Source: Deltaproteobacteria bacterium
GTDB lineage: Bacteria; Myxococcota_A; UBA9160; SMWR01
Reading direction: 5' to 3'
DNA: 43,377 nt
NCBI GenBank assembly: GCA_002729515.1
Contig: PBYF01000067.1
Location: forward strand, 1-43,377
Below, one piece after another: positions 28,941-38,352 of this stretch (the stretch's first letter is position 1; every line of letters starts with the position of its first letter). Made by a program: the position numbers and the translations under genes. The notes under the pieces are model-generated. The model was not told the origin of the DNA. It was given only the letters and a program-made list of their open reading frames with translations, and ran no database searches.

Positions 28941-29851
28941 GCAGCTCGTTGCCTCCGCGCCCGCGGGTGCGCGCGATCATACACCTCTACCAGTCGCTCG
29001 GCGGAGACGGCGGTGTACTTCTCGGTAGTGGCGAGGCTCGCGTGCCCGAGAAGCTCTTGGATTTCGCGCAGGTCCGCACCCATGTCGAGCAAGTGCGTCG
29101 CGTAGCTGTGGCGCAGGCGATGCGGATGCACCGCTCCCGCGATGCCGGCGCGCCGCGCGCGGCGCCGCAGCACCCGGCGCACGTCGCGATCCAGAAGTCT
29201 CCGGTGTGACGGCCTCAGGGAAACGAAGAGCGGCTCACCGAGGACACCGGGGGAGCGGCGGTGGTCGAGCCAGGCCCGGAGCGCGTCGCGGGCCGCGCCG
29301 GGCAGGGGTACCACCCGCTCCTTGCCCCCCTTGCCGAGCACGCGGACGTCGCCTCGGTGCACGTCGACGTCGCGCACGTCGAGCCCGACGAGCTCCCCGA
29401 CGCGCAGCCCGGCGCCGTAGAGGAGTTCGAGCAGGGCGCGGTCGCGCAGGTCCGCGGGCGCCGCGCTCGATACCGGGATCGACTCGATGAACGTCTGGCA
29501 GTCGTCGACGGCGAGCGGCCGCGGCAGCCGCTTCGGCGTGCGCGTCAGAGGCATGCCCGCCGTGGGATCGAAACGGCTATCCCCCTCGCGCACCAGGAAG
29601 CGGAAAAACGCACGAATCGAGGCGAGCTTGCGCGCCAGCGTCGCCGGATTGCGGCGGCCGTGCAGCGCCGTCAGGAAACGGCGCACGTCCTCCGGTGCCA
29701 CATGGTCCGGCCGGGCCCCGGGTTCGAGCGTTGCCGCGAATTGGCGCACGTCCGCTCCGTAGGCGCGGCGGGTGTGCGCCGAAAGGTTGCGCTCCGCGCG
29801 CAAGTGCAGGTCGAAGCGGCGCAGGCTTTCCTCGAAGCCGGCGGCGCTCAT
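28919..29851 (-). CDS. xerC: Tyrosine recombinase XerC
   Basis: 310 residues from ATG 29851, with GGAGG five bases upstream; the frame before it begins at a TTG inside that site. N-terminal SAM-like core-binding domain with [21 protein letters not shown]; catalytic domain with the R-K-H-R-H-Y set: [11 protein letters not shown] (Arg), [11 protein letters not shown] (Lys), [14 protein letters not shown] (His, Arg), [13 protein letters not shown] (His, Tyr). It resolves chromosome dimers at dif together with XerD. Its last codons lie inside the 39-bp repeat shared with hslV. Confidence 0.94.
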   Translation of the reverse strand: MSAAGFEESLRRFDLHLRAERNLSAHTRRAYGADVRQFAATLEPGARPDHVAPEDVRRFLTALHGRRNPATLARKLASIRAFFRFLVREGDSRFDPTAGMPLTRTPKRLPRPLAVDDCQTFIESIPVSSAAPADLRDRALLELLYGAGLRVGELVGLDVRDVDVHRGDVRVLGKGGKERVVPLPGAARDALRAWLDHRRSPGVLGEPLFVSLRPSHRRLLDRDVRRVLRRRARRAGIAGAVHPHRLRHSYATHLLDMGADLREIQELLGHASLATTEKYTAVSAERLVEVYDRAHPRARRQRAAGRRRSG

Positions 29852-29902
29852 CGACTCCTCCAAACCCGTTCCACCTCACAGGGCCAACGGGCGGGCACGA
29901 CC

Positions 29903-29972
29903 TTGGGGGCTGTGAGCCCGGTCCCCCACCTGTCTTCACAACGATAGAACGCTGTCATCCCGCAGCCCCCAA
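29903..29972. repeat. Inverted repeat, 10-base arms 50 bases apart, between dprA and xerC
   Basis: TTGGGGGCTG at 29903-29912 and its exact complement CAGCCCCCAA at 29963-29972. In RNA from the minus strand the two could pair and present a looped leader to the xerC transcript. They lie in the 139-base gap that otherwise has no gene. Confidence 0.6.
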
Positions 29973-29990
29973 TACACCAGACGATAGCCC

Positions 29991-31100
29991 TCAGTCCTGC
30001 GGGGGCGAAACAACCCGCAGCCGGCCATCGCGATCCTCGACCACGACGCCGGCCAGTTCGAGTTCGAGCAGCGGCTGGGCCAGACCTTCGGGCGGCAGAC
30101 CCAGGACGCGGGCCAGGGCATCGCGTGTCTGTGGCGCATCGCCCAGCGCGGCCAGGATCCTGCGCTCCGGGCCGGACAGGCCGGAGGCCTCGGCCGCCGC
30201 GGGCACGGCCCCCGGGTGAGCCAGCGGCACGCCATCGCGGGCGAGCGCCTCGAGCATCTCGTCTGGATCGTGCGCCACGTACGCGCCGTCGCGCAGCAAC
30301 TGGTTCGTCCCGGCGCTCGCCGGAGAATCCACAGGACCCGGAACGGCCCACACGTCCACGCCCTGGTTTGCTGCGTGCCGCGCCGTAACCAGCGACCCGC
30401 TGCGCACCCGCGCCTCCACGACCAGCACCGCACGCGTGAGCGCACTGATGATGCGGTTGCGCAGGGGGAAGTGGGCTGGACGCGGTGGCGTTCCCACCGG
30501 GAACTCGGTCACGAGCGCTCCGCTCCCGGCCACGCGCCGCGAGAGATCCCGGTGTCGCAGCGGGTACACCCGCTCGGGACCACAGGCCAGCACCGCGATG
30601 GTGCGCCCGCCGGCGTCGAGCACGGCGGTGTGCGCCGCAGCATCGACTCCAGCGGCCAGGCCCGAGACGACGACGAGTCCGGCCCGGGCGAGCGCGGTTG
30701 CAAAGCGCTGCGCCGTCGCGCACCCGTAGGCGGTCGCCGCCCGCGCCCCCACGATCGCCACCGCCGGCGCGCACAGCAACTCCGGATCTCCCTGCACCAG
30801 CAGCAGCGGCGGCGCGTCTGTGAGCCGCGCCAACCGCTCCGGGTACCCCGCAGACCCGAACGGCACCGCCAGCGTCCCCGTCCGCACAAGGGTTTCGAAT
30901 TCACCGGACGCGGCAGGCCGGCCCACTCGGGTCCCCAGTTCGGCGAGAATCCGCCGAGGGTCGAGCGTCTTGTCGAGCAGCCGCCGCGCGCGCTGCGGTT
31001 CGAATACACAGCGGCGCTGGATCTCGAGCCAATCGCGCAATGCAGTGCACACGGACGGACGCGCATCGGAGGCGCGCAGACAACCGGGGATGTCGGTCAC
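29991..31100 (-). CDS. dprA: DNA processing protein DprA
   Basis: 369 residues from GTG 31100 with GGGGAG five bases upstream. The extended Rossmann fold (about 108-300) contains AIVGARAATAYGC, SGLAAGVDAAAH, LACGPERVYP, EFPVGTPPRPAHFPLRNRII and VVEARVRSGSL, the DprA/Smf signatures. A C-terminal winged-helix (DprA_WH, about 310-365, LSGPERRILAALGD) follows. It loads RecA on incoming single-stranded DNA in natural transformation. The N-terminal extension resembles a degenerate SAM-like segment. The order dprA-xerC-hslV-hslU occurs in related bacteria (topA, usually between dprA and xerC, is absent). Confidence 0.92.
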   Translation of the reverse strand: MTDIPGCLRASDARPSVCTALRDWLEIQRRCVFEPQRARRLLDKTLDPRRILAELGTRVGRPAASGEFETLVRTGTLAVPFGSAGYPERLARLTDAPPLLLVQGDPELLCAPAVAIVGARAATAYGCATAQRFATALARAGLVVVSGLAAGVDAAAHTAVLDAGGRTIAVLACGPERVYPLRHRDLSRRVAGSGALVTEFPVGTPPRPAHFPLRNRIISALTRAVLVVEARVRSGSLVTARHAANQGVDVWAVPGPVDSPASAGTNQLLRDGAYVAHDPDEMLEALARDGVPLAHPGAVPAAAEASGLSGPERRILAALGDAPQTRDALARVLGLPPEGLAQPLLELELAGVVVEDRDGRLRVVSPPQD

Positions 31101-31197
31101 GGAATCTCCCCGGGACCGGGGCTCTGGTGATGTAGCTCAGCGCAGTGGTATCGCAACCGCGATGGGAAGCGTCCCCCGCGCGAATTTCCGGGCGGGG

Positions 31198-32379
31198 CTA
31201 CTCGGCGCCGCCGCGGAAGAAGTCGCCGAGAGTGAGCTCTTCGTCGGTGCGGCGCACCAATGCGACCGAGGCCCGGGGCTCGGCGCGCACGACGAGCAGA
31301 TCGGCCACCACGCGGTCTGACACACGCACGCGTGTATTGCGCGCGACATCGTGGGCCCGGAAACCCCGGCGGTAGACCTCGAGCGCCGACCCAACCGCCA
31401 ACCCGTCTTCGGTGCCGCGGTTCAGGTACACGTAGTCGAGCGTTCCCATCGCAGTCCGGCTTTGGGGCAGGAAGCTGATCCGCCCCTCGATATCGGCCGT
31501 CCGGTCGAGGATCGCGATCTCTCCCACCAGCTCGCGGCGCGGGATCAGTCGGTCACCGACCTGCATCTCGGACGCCGAGCGGCGCACCACGGCGAGCGAA
31601 GACTCCTCGCGGGTCTCGAGCACCTCGATCCAGCCCAGCAGCACGACGTGGTAGCCGAGCATTCGCCCGGTCTCGAAGTCGCGGACCTTGTCCTCGACCC
31701 GGTACACCGTGAACTGCTCACCCGGCTGCGTCTCGCCCCCGGCGAGGCCGATCCAGACCTCGTCCTGCTGGGAAATCATGAGGCGCGGCGCCGTATTCGC
31801 GACGATACTCGCCGCGGCGTCCACGGTCTCGGAGCTGAGCAATCCGATCCGCTCGTGATCGCTCACGCGCACCGTCGCCCGTTCCTGGCGCACCCGCTCG
31901 GTCCCGGTGGGACCCAGGTCCGGGGCCGCTGCCGGCCGGCCAGCCGCCGGATCCTTTGCGTCCGCCGGTTGGCCGGCAAGCAACGCCTCGGCTTCCTCGG
32001 CCGTCACTTTGCGCATCTCCCACGGCGTGATCCAGATGTGGTCCCCCGGGTAGATGAGGTGCGGGTTCTCGATATTGCGGTTGTCCTGCCAGATAGACGG
32101 CCACACCCAAGGCGTGCCCAGGTAGGCGTTGGAGACGTCCCAGAGCGTGTCGCCCGTGCGCACCACGTGGATGCGTCCCTCGCGTCCCTGCGTGTCGTAG
32201 CCCGTCGTCCCGAGTTCTTCCCTCGGAGACGGACCGGGCTCGGCCGGAGCCTGCGCCGCGGGCATCGGGTCGGCCATCTGCATGCCGGGCGACGCTTCCG
32301 GGGCGCCCTCGGCCAGAGCAAGGCTGCCGAAAGCCAACGGAAGCGCGACGGCGAGACTCAGGAACTTCGAGGTACCCAT
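31198..32379 (-). CDS. Secreted LysM-domain protein
   Basis: 393 residues from ATG 32379, with GGAGG six bases upstream. A Sec signal peptide (about 1-23) ends near ALAEG. One LysM domain at about 70-118 (VVRTGDTLWDVSNAYLG, NPHLIYPGDHIWI) should bind peptidoglycan. The C-terminal 270 residues contain several short repeated beta segments (ISQQDEVWIGL, VGDRLIPRREL, VSDRVVADLLVVRAEP) but no catalytic domain that I recognise. It is likely an envelope factor. dprA follows 97 bases downstream on the same strand, so they may be separately transcribed. Confidence 0.85.
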   Translation of the reverse strand: MGTSKFLSLAVALPLAFGSLALAEGAPEASPGMQMADPMPAAQAPAEPGPSPREELGTTGYDTQGREGRIHVVRTGDTLWDVSNAYLGTPWVWPSIWQDNRNIENPHLIYPGDHIWITPWEMRKVTAEEAEALLAGQPADAKDPAAGRPAAAPDLGPTGTERVRQERATVRVSDHERIGLLSSETVDAAASIVANTAPRLMISQQDEVWIGLAGGETQPGEQFTVYRVEDKVRDFETGRMLGYHVVLLGWIEVLETREESSLAVVRRSASEMQVGDRLIPRRELVGEIAILDRTADIEGRISFLPQSRTAMGTLDYVYLNRGTEDGLAVGSALEVYRRGFRAHDVARNTRVRVSDRVVADLLVVRAEPRASVALVRRTDEELTLGDFFRGGAE

Positions 32380-32404
32380 CACATCCCTCCACAGCGGGTC
32401 CTCC

Positions 32405-32418
32405 CCCCCCATGGGGGG
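32405..32418. repeat. Perfect 14-bp C6-AT-G6 palindrome between the TPR lipoprotein and LysM genes
   Basis: CCCCCC AT GGGGGG, 64 bases beyond the stop of the large TPR gene and upstream of the LysM gene start. There is no following T-tract. Confidence 0.7.
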
Positions 32419-32481
32419 CACACGGAACCCGCAAGCCGTTATCGGCCGGGCGGGGGAGATGCTTGATGGTCCGCCGAGGGG

Positions 32482-34959
32482 CTAGTTCGTCGCGGCGTGC
32501 TTGGACTGGAGGTCCGCCTGCAGCGCGCGGGCCTCTTCGGCCCAATCGGGCTCCTTGGCGGCCGGCCCACCCTGCTCCCGGGCGGCCTCGACCTGAGCGC
32601 GCAAGCTCGACAGAGAGCGCTCCACGGCCCGAAAAGCTTCGTCCTCCTCGCCGCTGGCAACCAGGGCCTGAGCCAGGTGGAAGCGCACCATGGCGATGGA
32701 GGTGTCGTTGGAATCTGTGCGCGCCTCGGCCTCTTTCAGATAGCTGACAGCCGCGGCCGGTACACCGCGCTTGTAGAGCACCCAGCCGAGCGTGTCCGAC
32801 ACGCTCGGATTGTCCGGCAATTGCTGCTTGGCCTCCTGGGCCAGATCGAGCGCGCGGTCGAGCCGGTCTCCGCGATCGGCGTAGAGGTAGGCCAGATTGT
32901 TCTTGGCCTCGGCGATCTCCGGACCGTACCGGATCGCAGACTCGTAGCGCTCAATGGCGCGCTCCGAGTCACCCGAGAGTTCGTGCAATACGCCCAGGAA
33001 GTGGTGGATCTCCGCAGCCTCCGGCTCCGCTTCGAGCGCCTTCTCGAAGGTCCGGGTGGTGTCTTCGATCCGACCTACGCTGGCGTAGAAACGTGCCATC
33101 CGCTGGTACCCCAACAGATCACTCGGCGCCATCTCGATCGCGCGATTGAAGTCGGTTTCGGCGTCGTCGAGCCGCCCATCGTTATAGGCAAGCACACCCC
33201 GCAGCTGATACAGCTTCGCGTTGTCCGGCTGCGCCTCGATCGCTACGGAAACCCGCACCTTGGACTCGTCGGCTCGGTCCTGCTTCCGGTCGAGCACCAT
33301 CATCGCCTGCAAGATCTCCCAGTTGCCGGGTAGCGCTTCGTTCGCTCCTTCGAGATATTCGCGCGCTTCGGCCAACTGGCCGCTGGCCTGCCGTATGCGA
33401 CCCAGGGCAAATAACACCTCGCCACCCCGCTTCTCTTCCGGAATCTTCTTGAGCTCACCGACTGCGGTGTCGGCAAGGCCAATGCGCACCATGGACTGGG
33501 CCAGCAGCAGGCGAACCTTGTGGTCCTCGGGGACTAGTTTCAGATATCCGCGTGCGCGATCAATGCTGTACTTCCACTCGCCCAGCTTGAAGTGCACCTC
33601 GGCCAGGGCCGCCTGCGCACCGCGCAGGTTCGGATCGAGTTCGAGCGCCCGGCCCAGCTCTACACGGGCGTTTGCAAAATCGCCCTGTGAAGCCAGGGAA
33701 ACTCCCAGCAGGTACGTGGCTTCAGCCCAATCCGGCTGCACCCCGAGAGCGTTCCGCAACTCGTTCATGGCGCCGACCGGATCATCCGCACCGAGCTTGT
33801 ACTTGGCGTGTGCCACCAGGGCGAATGCGTTCGAAGGCTCCCGCTCTAGCACTTCCGCCAGGATTCCAGCCGCCTCCTCGACGCCACCCTCGCGGCCGTG
33901 TCGAAAACCGAGCTCCAACAAGATCTCGGCCTTCTGGATCTTCGTCAGGTCATCGTCGGGGCCCAGTGCGGCGGCGCGGTCGACGGACTCGAGGGCGCGG
34001 TCGAACTCACCCACCCGCGCCCGGTGGGCGGCGAGAATACGGTAAGCCTCCGGGTCGTCGGAACGCACCTGGGTCGCCCGCTCCAGGAGCTCGTCCGCCC
34101 TCTCCTCGTTGCCGTCGGAGACGTACATCCGAGCCAGGAGATACATCACGGGGGCCGAAGCCTCCTCGACTTCCACGCCCTTCTCGAGCAGGGCAAAGGC
34201 CTCGGGAGTGCGCTCCTCGCTGACGTAGAACCTCATGGCCTGCTCGTAGGCGCGCGGTCGCTCATCCTCCTCGGAGACATCGAGAGCCTTGAGCACCAAC
34301 TGCTCGCGCAGCGCGATGCCCGCCGCGCGATCTTCGGAAAAGCGCGGTGCCGCCCGGGCCATCAGGCTGTAGTTGGCGAAAGTCGGATAGAGTCCGATGA
34401 GCTTCTCCCAGACAGCGCGTGCCGTATCCTTTGAGCGTGCCCGCGTCTCGGACTGGGCCAGCGCACGAATCGCCGCCTCGTTCTCGGGCTCGGCCGCCAC
34501 GGCATTCTTGTAGGCCGCGTTGGCCTCTTCGAATCGGTCGAGATTTTCGAGCGCCTGCCCACGAACGAGATGGGCTCGGTAGTCGTCCTTCTCGGCGAGG
34601 AGCGCGTCCACGTACCGAAGCGCTTCCTCCAGCTGACCAGACAAAACAGCGAGCTGGCTGAACTCGATGACCGCGTCGTGGTTCGATGGGTCGAGGCGTA
34701 CTGTCTCGCTCAGCTCCCAGAAACCATCACTCAGCTTCTTCGACTTGAAGTAGGCGAGCGCCAGCTTGTAGTGGGCATCCGCGTTGTTGGGGTCGATCTG
34801 CTGCGCGCTCTTGAACTCGATGACCGCCTCTGGATAGAGTTCGTCTTCGTAGTAGCTGTCGCCCCTCTCCAGATGTTCTGCAAGCCTGGCCGCATCGTCC
34901 TGGCACGCCGCGACCAGAGGCAGACAGAGGAAGAGAGAAAGCAAGCGAAATAGACGCAT
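32482..34959 (-). CDS. Large TPR-repeat lipoprotein, PrsT-like
   Basis: 825 residues. The signal peptide ends in the lipobox LVAACQ (Cys19). About eighteen tetratricopeptide repeats fill the rest, e.g. YYEDELYPEAVIEFKSAQQ, AHYKLALAYFKSKKLSDGF, ATYLLGVSLASQGDFANARVE, AKNNLAYLYADRGDRLD, SVSDTLGWVLYKRG. The length and layout resemble the TPR lipoproteins (PrsT) of exosortase/PEP-CTERM and exopolysaccharide systems, whose partner regulators PrsK/PrsR are of the kinase and NtrC types found in the next two genes upstream. That is a suggestion from context; no exosortase or PEP-CTERM protein is in the window. Confidence 0.85.
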   Translation of the reverse strand: MRLFRLLSLFLCLPLVAACQDDAARLAEHLERGDSYYEDELYPEAVIEFKSAQQIDPNNADAHYKLALAYFKSKKLSDGFWELSETVRLDPSNHDAVIEFSQLAVLSGQLEEALRYVDALLAEKDDYRAHLVRGQALENLDRFEEANAAYKNAVAAEPENEAAIRALAQSETRARSKDTARAVWEKLIGLYPTFANYSLMARAAPRFSEDRAAGIALREQLVLKALDVSEEDERPRAYEQAMRFYVSEERTPEAFALLEKGVEVEEASAPVMYLLARMYVSDGNEERADELLERATQVRSDDPEAYRILAAHRARVGEFDRALESVDRAAALGPDDDLTKIQKAEILLELGFRHGREGGVEEAAGILAEVLEREPSNAFALVAHAKYKLGADDPVGAMNELRNALGVQPDWAEATYLLGVSLASQGDFANARVELGRALELDPNLRGAQAALAEVHFKLGEWKYSIDRARGYLKLVPEDHKVRLLLAQSMVRIGLADTAVGELKKIPEEKRGGEVLFALGRIRQASGQLAEAREYLEGANEALPGNWEILQAMMVLDRKQDRADESKVRVSVAIEAQPDNAKLYQLRGVLAYNDGRLDDAETDFNRAIEMAPSDLLGYQRMARFYASVGRIEDTTRTFEKALEAEPEAAEIHHFLGVLHELSGDSERAIERYESAIRYGPEIAEAKNNLAYLYADRGDRLDRALDLAQEAKQQLPDNPSVSDTLGWVLYKRGVPAAAVSYLKEAEARTDSNDTSIAMVRFHLAQALVASGEEDEAFRAVERSLSSLRAQVEAAREQGGPAAKEPDWAEEARALQADLQSKHAATN

Positions 34960-35056
34960 CGAAAATACCTTTCACCGCTCCGGGACTGACGGTTTGACCC
35001 CATGAGACGAGACGGAGTTCCAGACACCCAGAGAGTTCAATCATCCCACATCGGAA
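34960..35056. other. Gap upstream of the TPR lipoprotein gene
   Basis: 97 bases. AAAGG eight bases before the ATG at 34959 is the likely ribosome-binding site. No C-run/G-run palindrome is found here, unlike three other gaps. Confidence 0.35.
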
Positions 35057-36490
35057 TCAAGGGGCAACATCCGAATCGCCGCCCGGTGCGCCGCTATTGC
35101 GCCGCCAACTCGGGTGGGTGACGCCCATCTTCCGGATCATATAGTTGAGCTTGCGGCGGCTCACGCTCAGGAGCGCCGCCGCGTCCTTCTGGACCCATTG
35201 GCCGCGTCTCAGGGCGGCCATCACGAGCCGGCGCTCGACTTCTCGCAAGTCCACACCCGCGGGCGGAAGCTCAACCTCCCACTCCCCGACTGGACCGGGA
35301 GGGCCAACGCGGCCCACGCCCAGGTCCACTGCGCGGATCCGTGGACCCTCGCAGAGCAGTACCGCACGCTCGAGCGTATTCTGAAGCTCGCGAACGTTCC
35401 CGGGCCAGGGGTGGGAACGTATCCACACCAGCGCATCGGAGGCAAAGCTCCGGGCGGGGCGTTCGAGCCGCCGGGCCACTTGCTCGAGTAGGCGGTGCGC
35501 GAGCACGATCAGATCCTCGGGGCGCTCGCGCAGCGGAGGCAGGTGGATGCGGATCACGTCCAGGCGGAAGTAGAGATCCTCGCGAAAGCTGCCGTCGCGG
35601 ATGCTTTCCGACAGATCCCGATTCGTCGCCGCGACGATGCGCGCATCCGTGCGCAGCACCCGCGTCCCCCCAAGGCGGTGAAACTCCTGTTCCTGGAGCA
35701 CGCGTAGGAACTTCGCCTGCGTCGGCGGCGACAGGTCCCCGATTTCGTCGAGGAAGAGGCTACCGCCACTCGCCTCCTCGAAGCGTCCACGGCGCTGCCG
35801 GTCGGCCCCGGTGAAGGCGCCGCGCTCGTGCCCAAAGAGCTCCGACTCGAGCAGAGTTTCGGGAAGTGCGGCGCAGTTGACCTTGACCAGCGGCCCTTCG
35901 GAACGCGGTGAGAGCCGATGGATGAGGCTCGCAATTACCTCCTTGCCAGTTCCCGTCTCCCCCGTCACGAGCACGGTAGATCGCGTGGGTGCAGCGCGCT
36001 CGGCCAATTCGACCGCCGCACGCAGGGCGGGGCTCTCGGCAACGAAGTCCTCGCGCACGTCGCGTGCGACGCGTTCCGCGCGCAGATCGTTCACCTCATC
36101 GAGCAGGTGTCGGTGCTCCAGCGCGTGGGTGATGCGCAGCTCGATCTGCTCGAGATCGAGGGGCTTCTGCACGAAGTCGAAGGCACCCGCACGCATGGCC
36201 GTTACTGCGGTTTCGATCGACCCGTAGGCCGTCATCAGCAGTACTCTGGTTCTTGGATCCCGTTCGAGCGCTGCCCTCAGCACGGCGACTCCATCGGTCC
36301 CGGGCAACCGGAGGTCCGTCAGCACCACGTCGTAGGAGTAGGGTGCCGTCGCAATACGGCCGACCGCCTCGTCACCCGTCGCGGCGTCATCGACGACGCT
36401 CCATGTCTCCCGCAGGGCACGCTGGACTCCCCGGCGCAGCGTGTCGTTGTCCTCCACCACCAGGAGGCGCGCCTCGGTGGGTGCACTCAT
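35057..36490 (-). CDS. NtrC-family sigma-54-dependent response regulator
   Basis: 477 residues from ATG 36490. Receiver domain about 8-120 (phospho-acceptor Asp59 in VVLTDLRLPGTDG; Lys in VQKPLDL). AAA+ domain with Walker A GETGTGKEV, the sigma-54-binding GAFTGA loop and Walker B SLFLDEIGDL. A FIS-type helix-turn-helix sits at about 440-460 (KDAAALLSVSRRKLNYMI). It should activate sigma-54 promoters when phosphorylated by the kinase whose gene overlaps it by four bases. The open frame goes on to 37552, but that upstream part is a shadow of the kinase gene in another frame, not a fusion. Confidence 0.93.
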   Translation of the reverse strand: MSAPTEARLLVVEDNDTLRRGVQRALRETWSVVDDAATGDEAVGRIATAPYSYDVVLTDLRLPGTDGVAVLRAALERDPRTRVLLMTAYGSIETAVTAMRAGAFDFVQKPLDLEQIELRITHALEHRHLLDEVNDLRAERVARDVREDFVAESPALRAAVELAERAAPTRSTVLVTGETGTGKEVIASLIHRLSPRSEGPLVKVNCAALPETLLESELFGHERGAFTGADRQRRGRFEEASGGSLFLDEIGDLSPPTQAKFLRVLQEQEFHRLGGTRVLRTDARIVAATNRDLSESIRDGSFREDLYFRLDVIRIHLPPLRERPEDLIVLAHRLLEQVARRLERPARSFASDALVWIRSHPWPGNVRELQNTLERAVLLCEGPRIRAVDLGVGRVGPPGPVGEWEVELPPAGVDLREVERRLVMAALRRGQWVQKDAAALLSVSRRKLNYMIRKMGVTHPSWRRNSGAPGGDSDVAP

Positions 36491-37545
36491 CGCCCGACTC
36501 CTCTCGCCGAGGGAAGCTGCACACGCAGGGTGCAGCCACGACGACGACGTGTACCGAGCTCGATGTGGCCCCCGTGACTCGCGACGATCTTCTGTGCCGA
36601 GGCAAGGCCGACTCCCGAGCCGTGCTCCTTGGTCGTGAAGAAGGGGTAGAAGATCTTCTCCCGCAGTTCCGGCGCGACGCCGGGACCGTCGTCGGTAATG
36701 GTGATCCACACATCTGGCTCGTGCCGCCGCACGGCCAGCGCCAGGCGGGTGCCACCACCCTCGGCCATCGCCTCCAGTGCATTCACGATCAGATCGGCCA
36801 GCGCCGTACGCAACAGCTCGGCGTCTGCCTCGACGGGCGGCAAGTCCTCGTCCCAGCCGCGCTCGACCGCCCCTGAGAATTCCACCCGGGCGCGTGCCGT
36901 GGCGAGTGCCTCCTCGACGATCTGCACTGCATCCACCGGTCCGGCGACGAGTGCTCCGGGACGCACAAAGGCAAGCCCCTGGTTCACGGTCTCGCCGAGT
37001 GCGCTCAGCTCCACCCGCAACTCGTCCACCAGTGCGAGTTCGTCGGGGCAGCTCCTGAGCCGCCGGCGCAGGAGCCCCGCCAGAACCTCCATCCCGGCCA
37101 ACGGGTTGCGGATCGCGTGCGCCAGATCCGCCGCCATCTGGCCGAGCGCCGCCAGCCGCTCTAGGAGCCGCTCCTGCTCGTCGGCGCGCTCGATCGGCGC
37201 CAGGTCGCGAAAGATCAAGGCTGCGCCCTGAGAACGGTCGCTCGCATCGCGGATCGGGTACAACGTGAAGCCGATCGTGCCGCCCGCCAGCGAGAGTTCC
37301 GCGCGAGAGATCGGGCTCTTGCGCCCCAGTCCCTCGAGCAGCAGACGCGCCACTTCCGGCTGCGCCGCCAACACCTGCCGGCAATCGCGGCCCAGTGCAG
37401 CAGAGGAGTCTGCGTCCGGACACCCGAGGATCCGTTTCGCCGCGGAATTGATAGCCGTCAGTTCTCCCTCGGCGCCCACCGCCAATACGCCGGCGGTCAA
37501 CGCGCCCAGGATCTGCTCCGCAAACGTCCCCGGCACAACACCCAT
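36487..37545 (-). CDS. NtrB-like soluble histidine kinase (altered H-box)
   Basis: 352 residues, no membrane segment. N-terminal PAS domain (about 8-120), dimerisation/phospho-acceptor domain with His143 in DLAHAIRNPLAGM, and HATPase domain with N-box DLIVNALEAM, G1 DDGPGV, F-box FYPFFTTK and G2 GSGVGLASA. The residue after the His is Ala where the HEIRNPL motif has Glu; that Glu helps catalysis in characterised HisKA kinases. It is paired with the NtrC-type regulator by ATGA overlap. Its role in the polysaccharide or TPR context is inferred from position. Confidence 0.9.
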   Translation of the reverse strand: MGVVPGTFAEQILGALTAGVLAVGAEGELTAINSAAKRILGCPDADSSAALGRDCRQVLAAQPEVARLLLEGLGRKSPISRAELSLAGGTIGFTLYPIRDASDRSQGAALIFRDLAPIERADEQERLLERLAALGQMAADLAHAIRNPLAGMEVLAGLLRRRLRSCPDELALVDELRVELSALGETVNQGLAFVRPGALVAGPVDAVQIVEEALATARARVEFSGAVERGWDEDLPPVEADAELLRTALADLIVNALEAMAEGGGTRLALAVRRHEPDVWITITDDGPGVAPELREKIFYPFFTTKEHGSGVGLASAQKIVASHGGHIELGTRRRRGCTLRVQLPSARGVGR

Positions 37546-37579
37546 GCCCCACGCATCGGCAAGTACGATTCGGTAATTA

Positions 37580-37600
37580 AGCCCCCCCCTGGGGGGGGCT
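37580..37600. repeat. Perfect C8/G8 palindrome, 10-bp arms, 1-base centre
   Basis: Arms AG+C8 and G8+CT flank a central T (37590). It lies 33 bases beyond the stop of the CRP-family gene (minus strand) and 35 bases before the kinase start. No T-tract follows. Confidence 0.8.
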
Positions 37601-37633
37601 GCGCGGGGAACACTCTGCCCGCGCGGTGCGTGT

Positions 37634-38311
37634 CTACTCGTTGTCGACGCGGACCAGGTACTGCTTGCCTTGCTGCTCGAGCCAGCCCTCGTCCTTCAGA
37701 CGCTTCACGACGCGGGTGACAGTCTCGCGCGACGTGCCGATCATGTCGGCGATCTGCTGGTGGGTCAGCACCGGCGTCGCCTGACGATCCACGACGGAGG
37801 TCTCGTGCTTGGCCAGCCGCCTCAGCAGGCCCTGGGCGCGCTCCTTCACACGCTGGAACGAGAGCGAGCTGGCCTGCTCGTCCATCTGGCGAACCCGGTG
37901 GGTCAACTCCTGAATGACAGCCATCGCCAGGTCCGGACTGTGGCGCAGCTCCTTCAGGAAGTCGCTGCGGGAAAGCGCCAGGATGCGCGTCTCGACGAGG
38001 CTCGTGACGTTCGCCGAGCGAACCGCGTTGTCGAGGAGCGACATCTCGCCGAAGAAGTCGCCCGGGCCCAGCAATCCCAGGATCTTCTCACGACCGTCTC
38101 CCGAGAGCTTGGTCACTTTCACCTCACCCTCGAGGATCACGTACATGTAGTCGCCCGCGAGCCCCTCCTCGACGATCGTGTATCCCCTGGGGATGCGGCG
38201 CTCGATCAGGAGTTCCGCAATCGACTCAATGTCATCATCGCCGACACCGGCGAAGAGCGGAATCGTGCGCAGGGAGTCGAGCGCTTCCTTGTCGCGTCGG
38301 ATAGTGATCAT
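37634..38311 (-). CDS. CRP/FNR-family transcriptional regulator
   Basis: 225 residues. N-terminal cyclic-nucleotide-binding fold (about 15-130, with GEVKVTKLSGDGREKILGLLGPGDFFGEMSLLD) and C-terminal winged helix-turn-helix (about 160-222, LTHQQIADMIGTSRETVTRVVKRL). The set R/S contacts in GEMSLLDNAVRSANV matches cAMP-type binding more than FNR; no N-terminal cysteine cluster for [4Fe-4S] is present. It may respond to a nucleotide or be ligand-free. It follows the manC-like gene by 41 bases and may be co-transcribed with it. Confidence 0.92.
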   Translation of the reverse strand: MITIRRDKEALDSLRTIPLFAGVGDDDIESIAELLIERRIPRGYTIVEEGLAGDYMYVILEGEVKVTKLSGDGREKILGLLGPGDFFGEMSLLDNAVRSANVTSLVETRILALSRSDFLKELRHSPDLAMAVIQELTHRVRQMDEQASSLSFQRVKERAQGLLRRLAKHETSVVDRQATPVLTHQQIADMIGTSRETVTRVVKRLKDEGWLEQQGKQYLVRVDNE

Positions 38312-38352
38312 GGGGCCTCACCGCGGCTGCCGGTGTGTCGTCCGAGGGCCTG

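Noticed and set aside
31129..31200. tRNA-like sequence (gatgtagctcagcgcagtgg) between dprA and the LysM gene
   Set aside because: The D-arm-like string is suggestive, but no matching 3' acceptor arm, T-loop GGTTCGA or anticodon stem can be built; at best a relic of a 5' half.
35057..37552. 831-residue frame that looks like a fusion of a Gly/Arg-rich domain with an NtrC regulator
   Set aside because: The part upstream of 36490 is the histidine-kinase gene read in another frame; the regulator starts at 36490 with an ATGA overlap.
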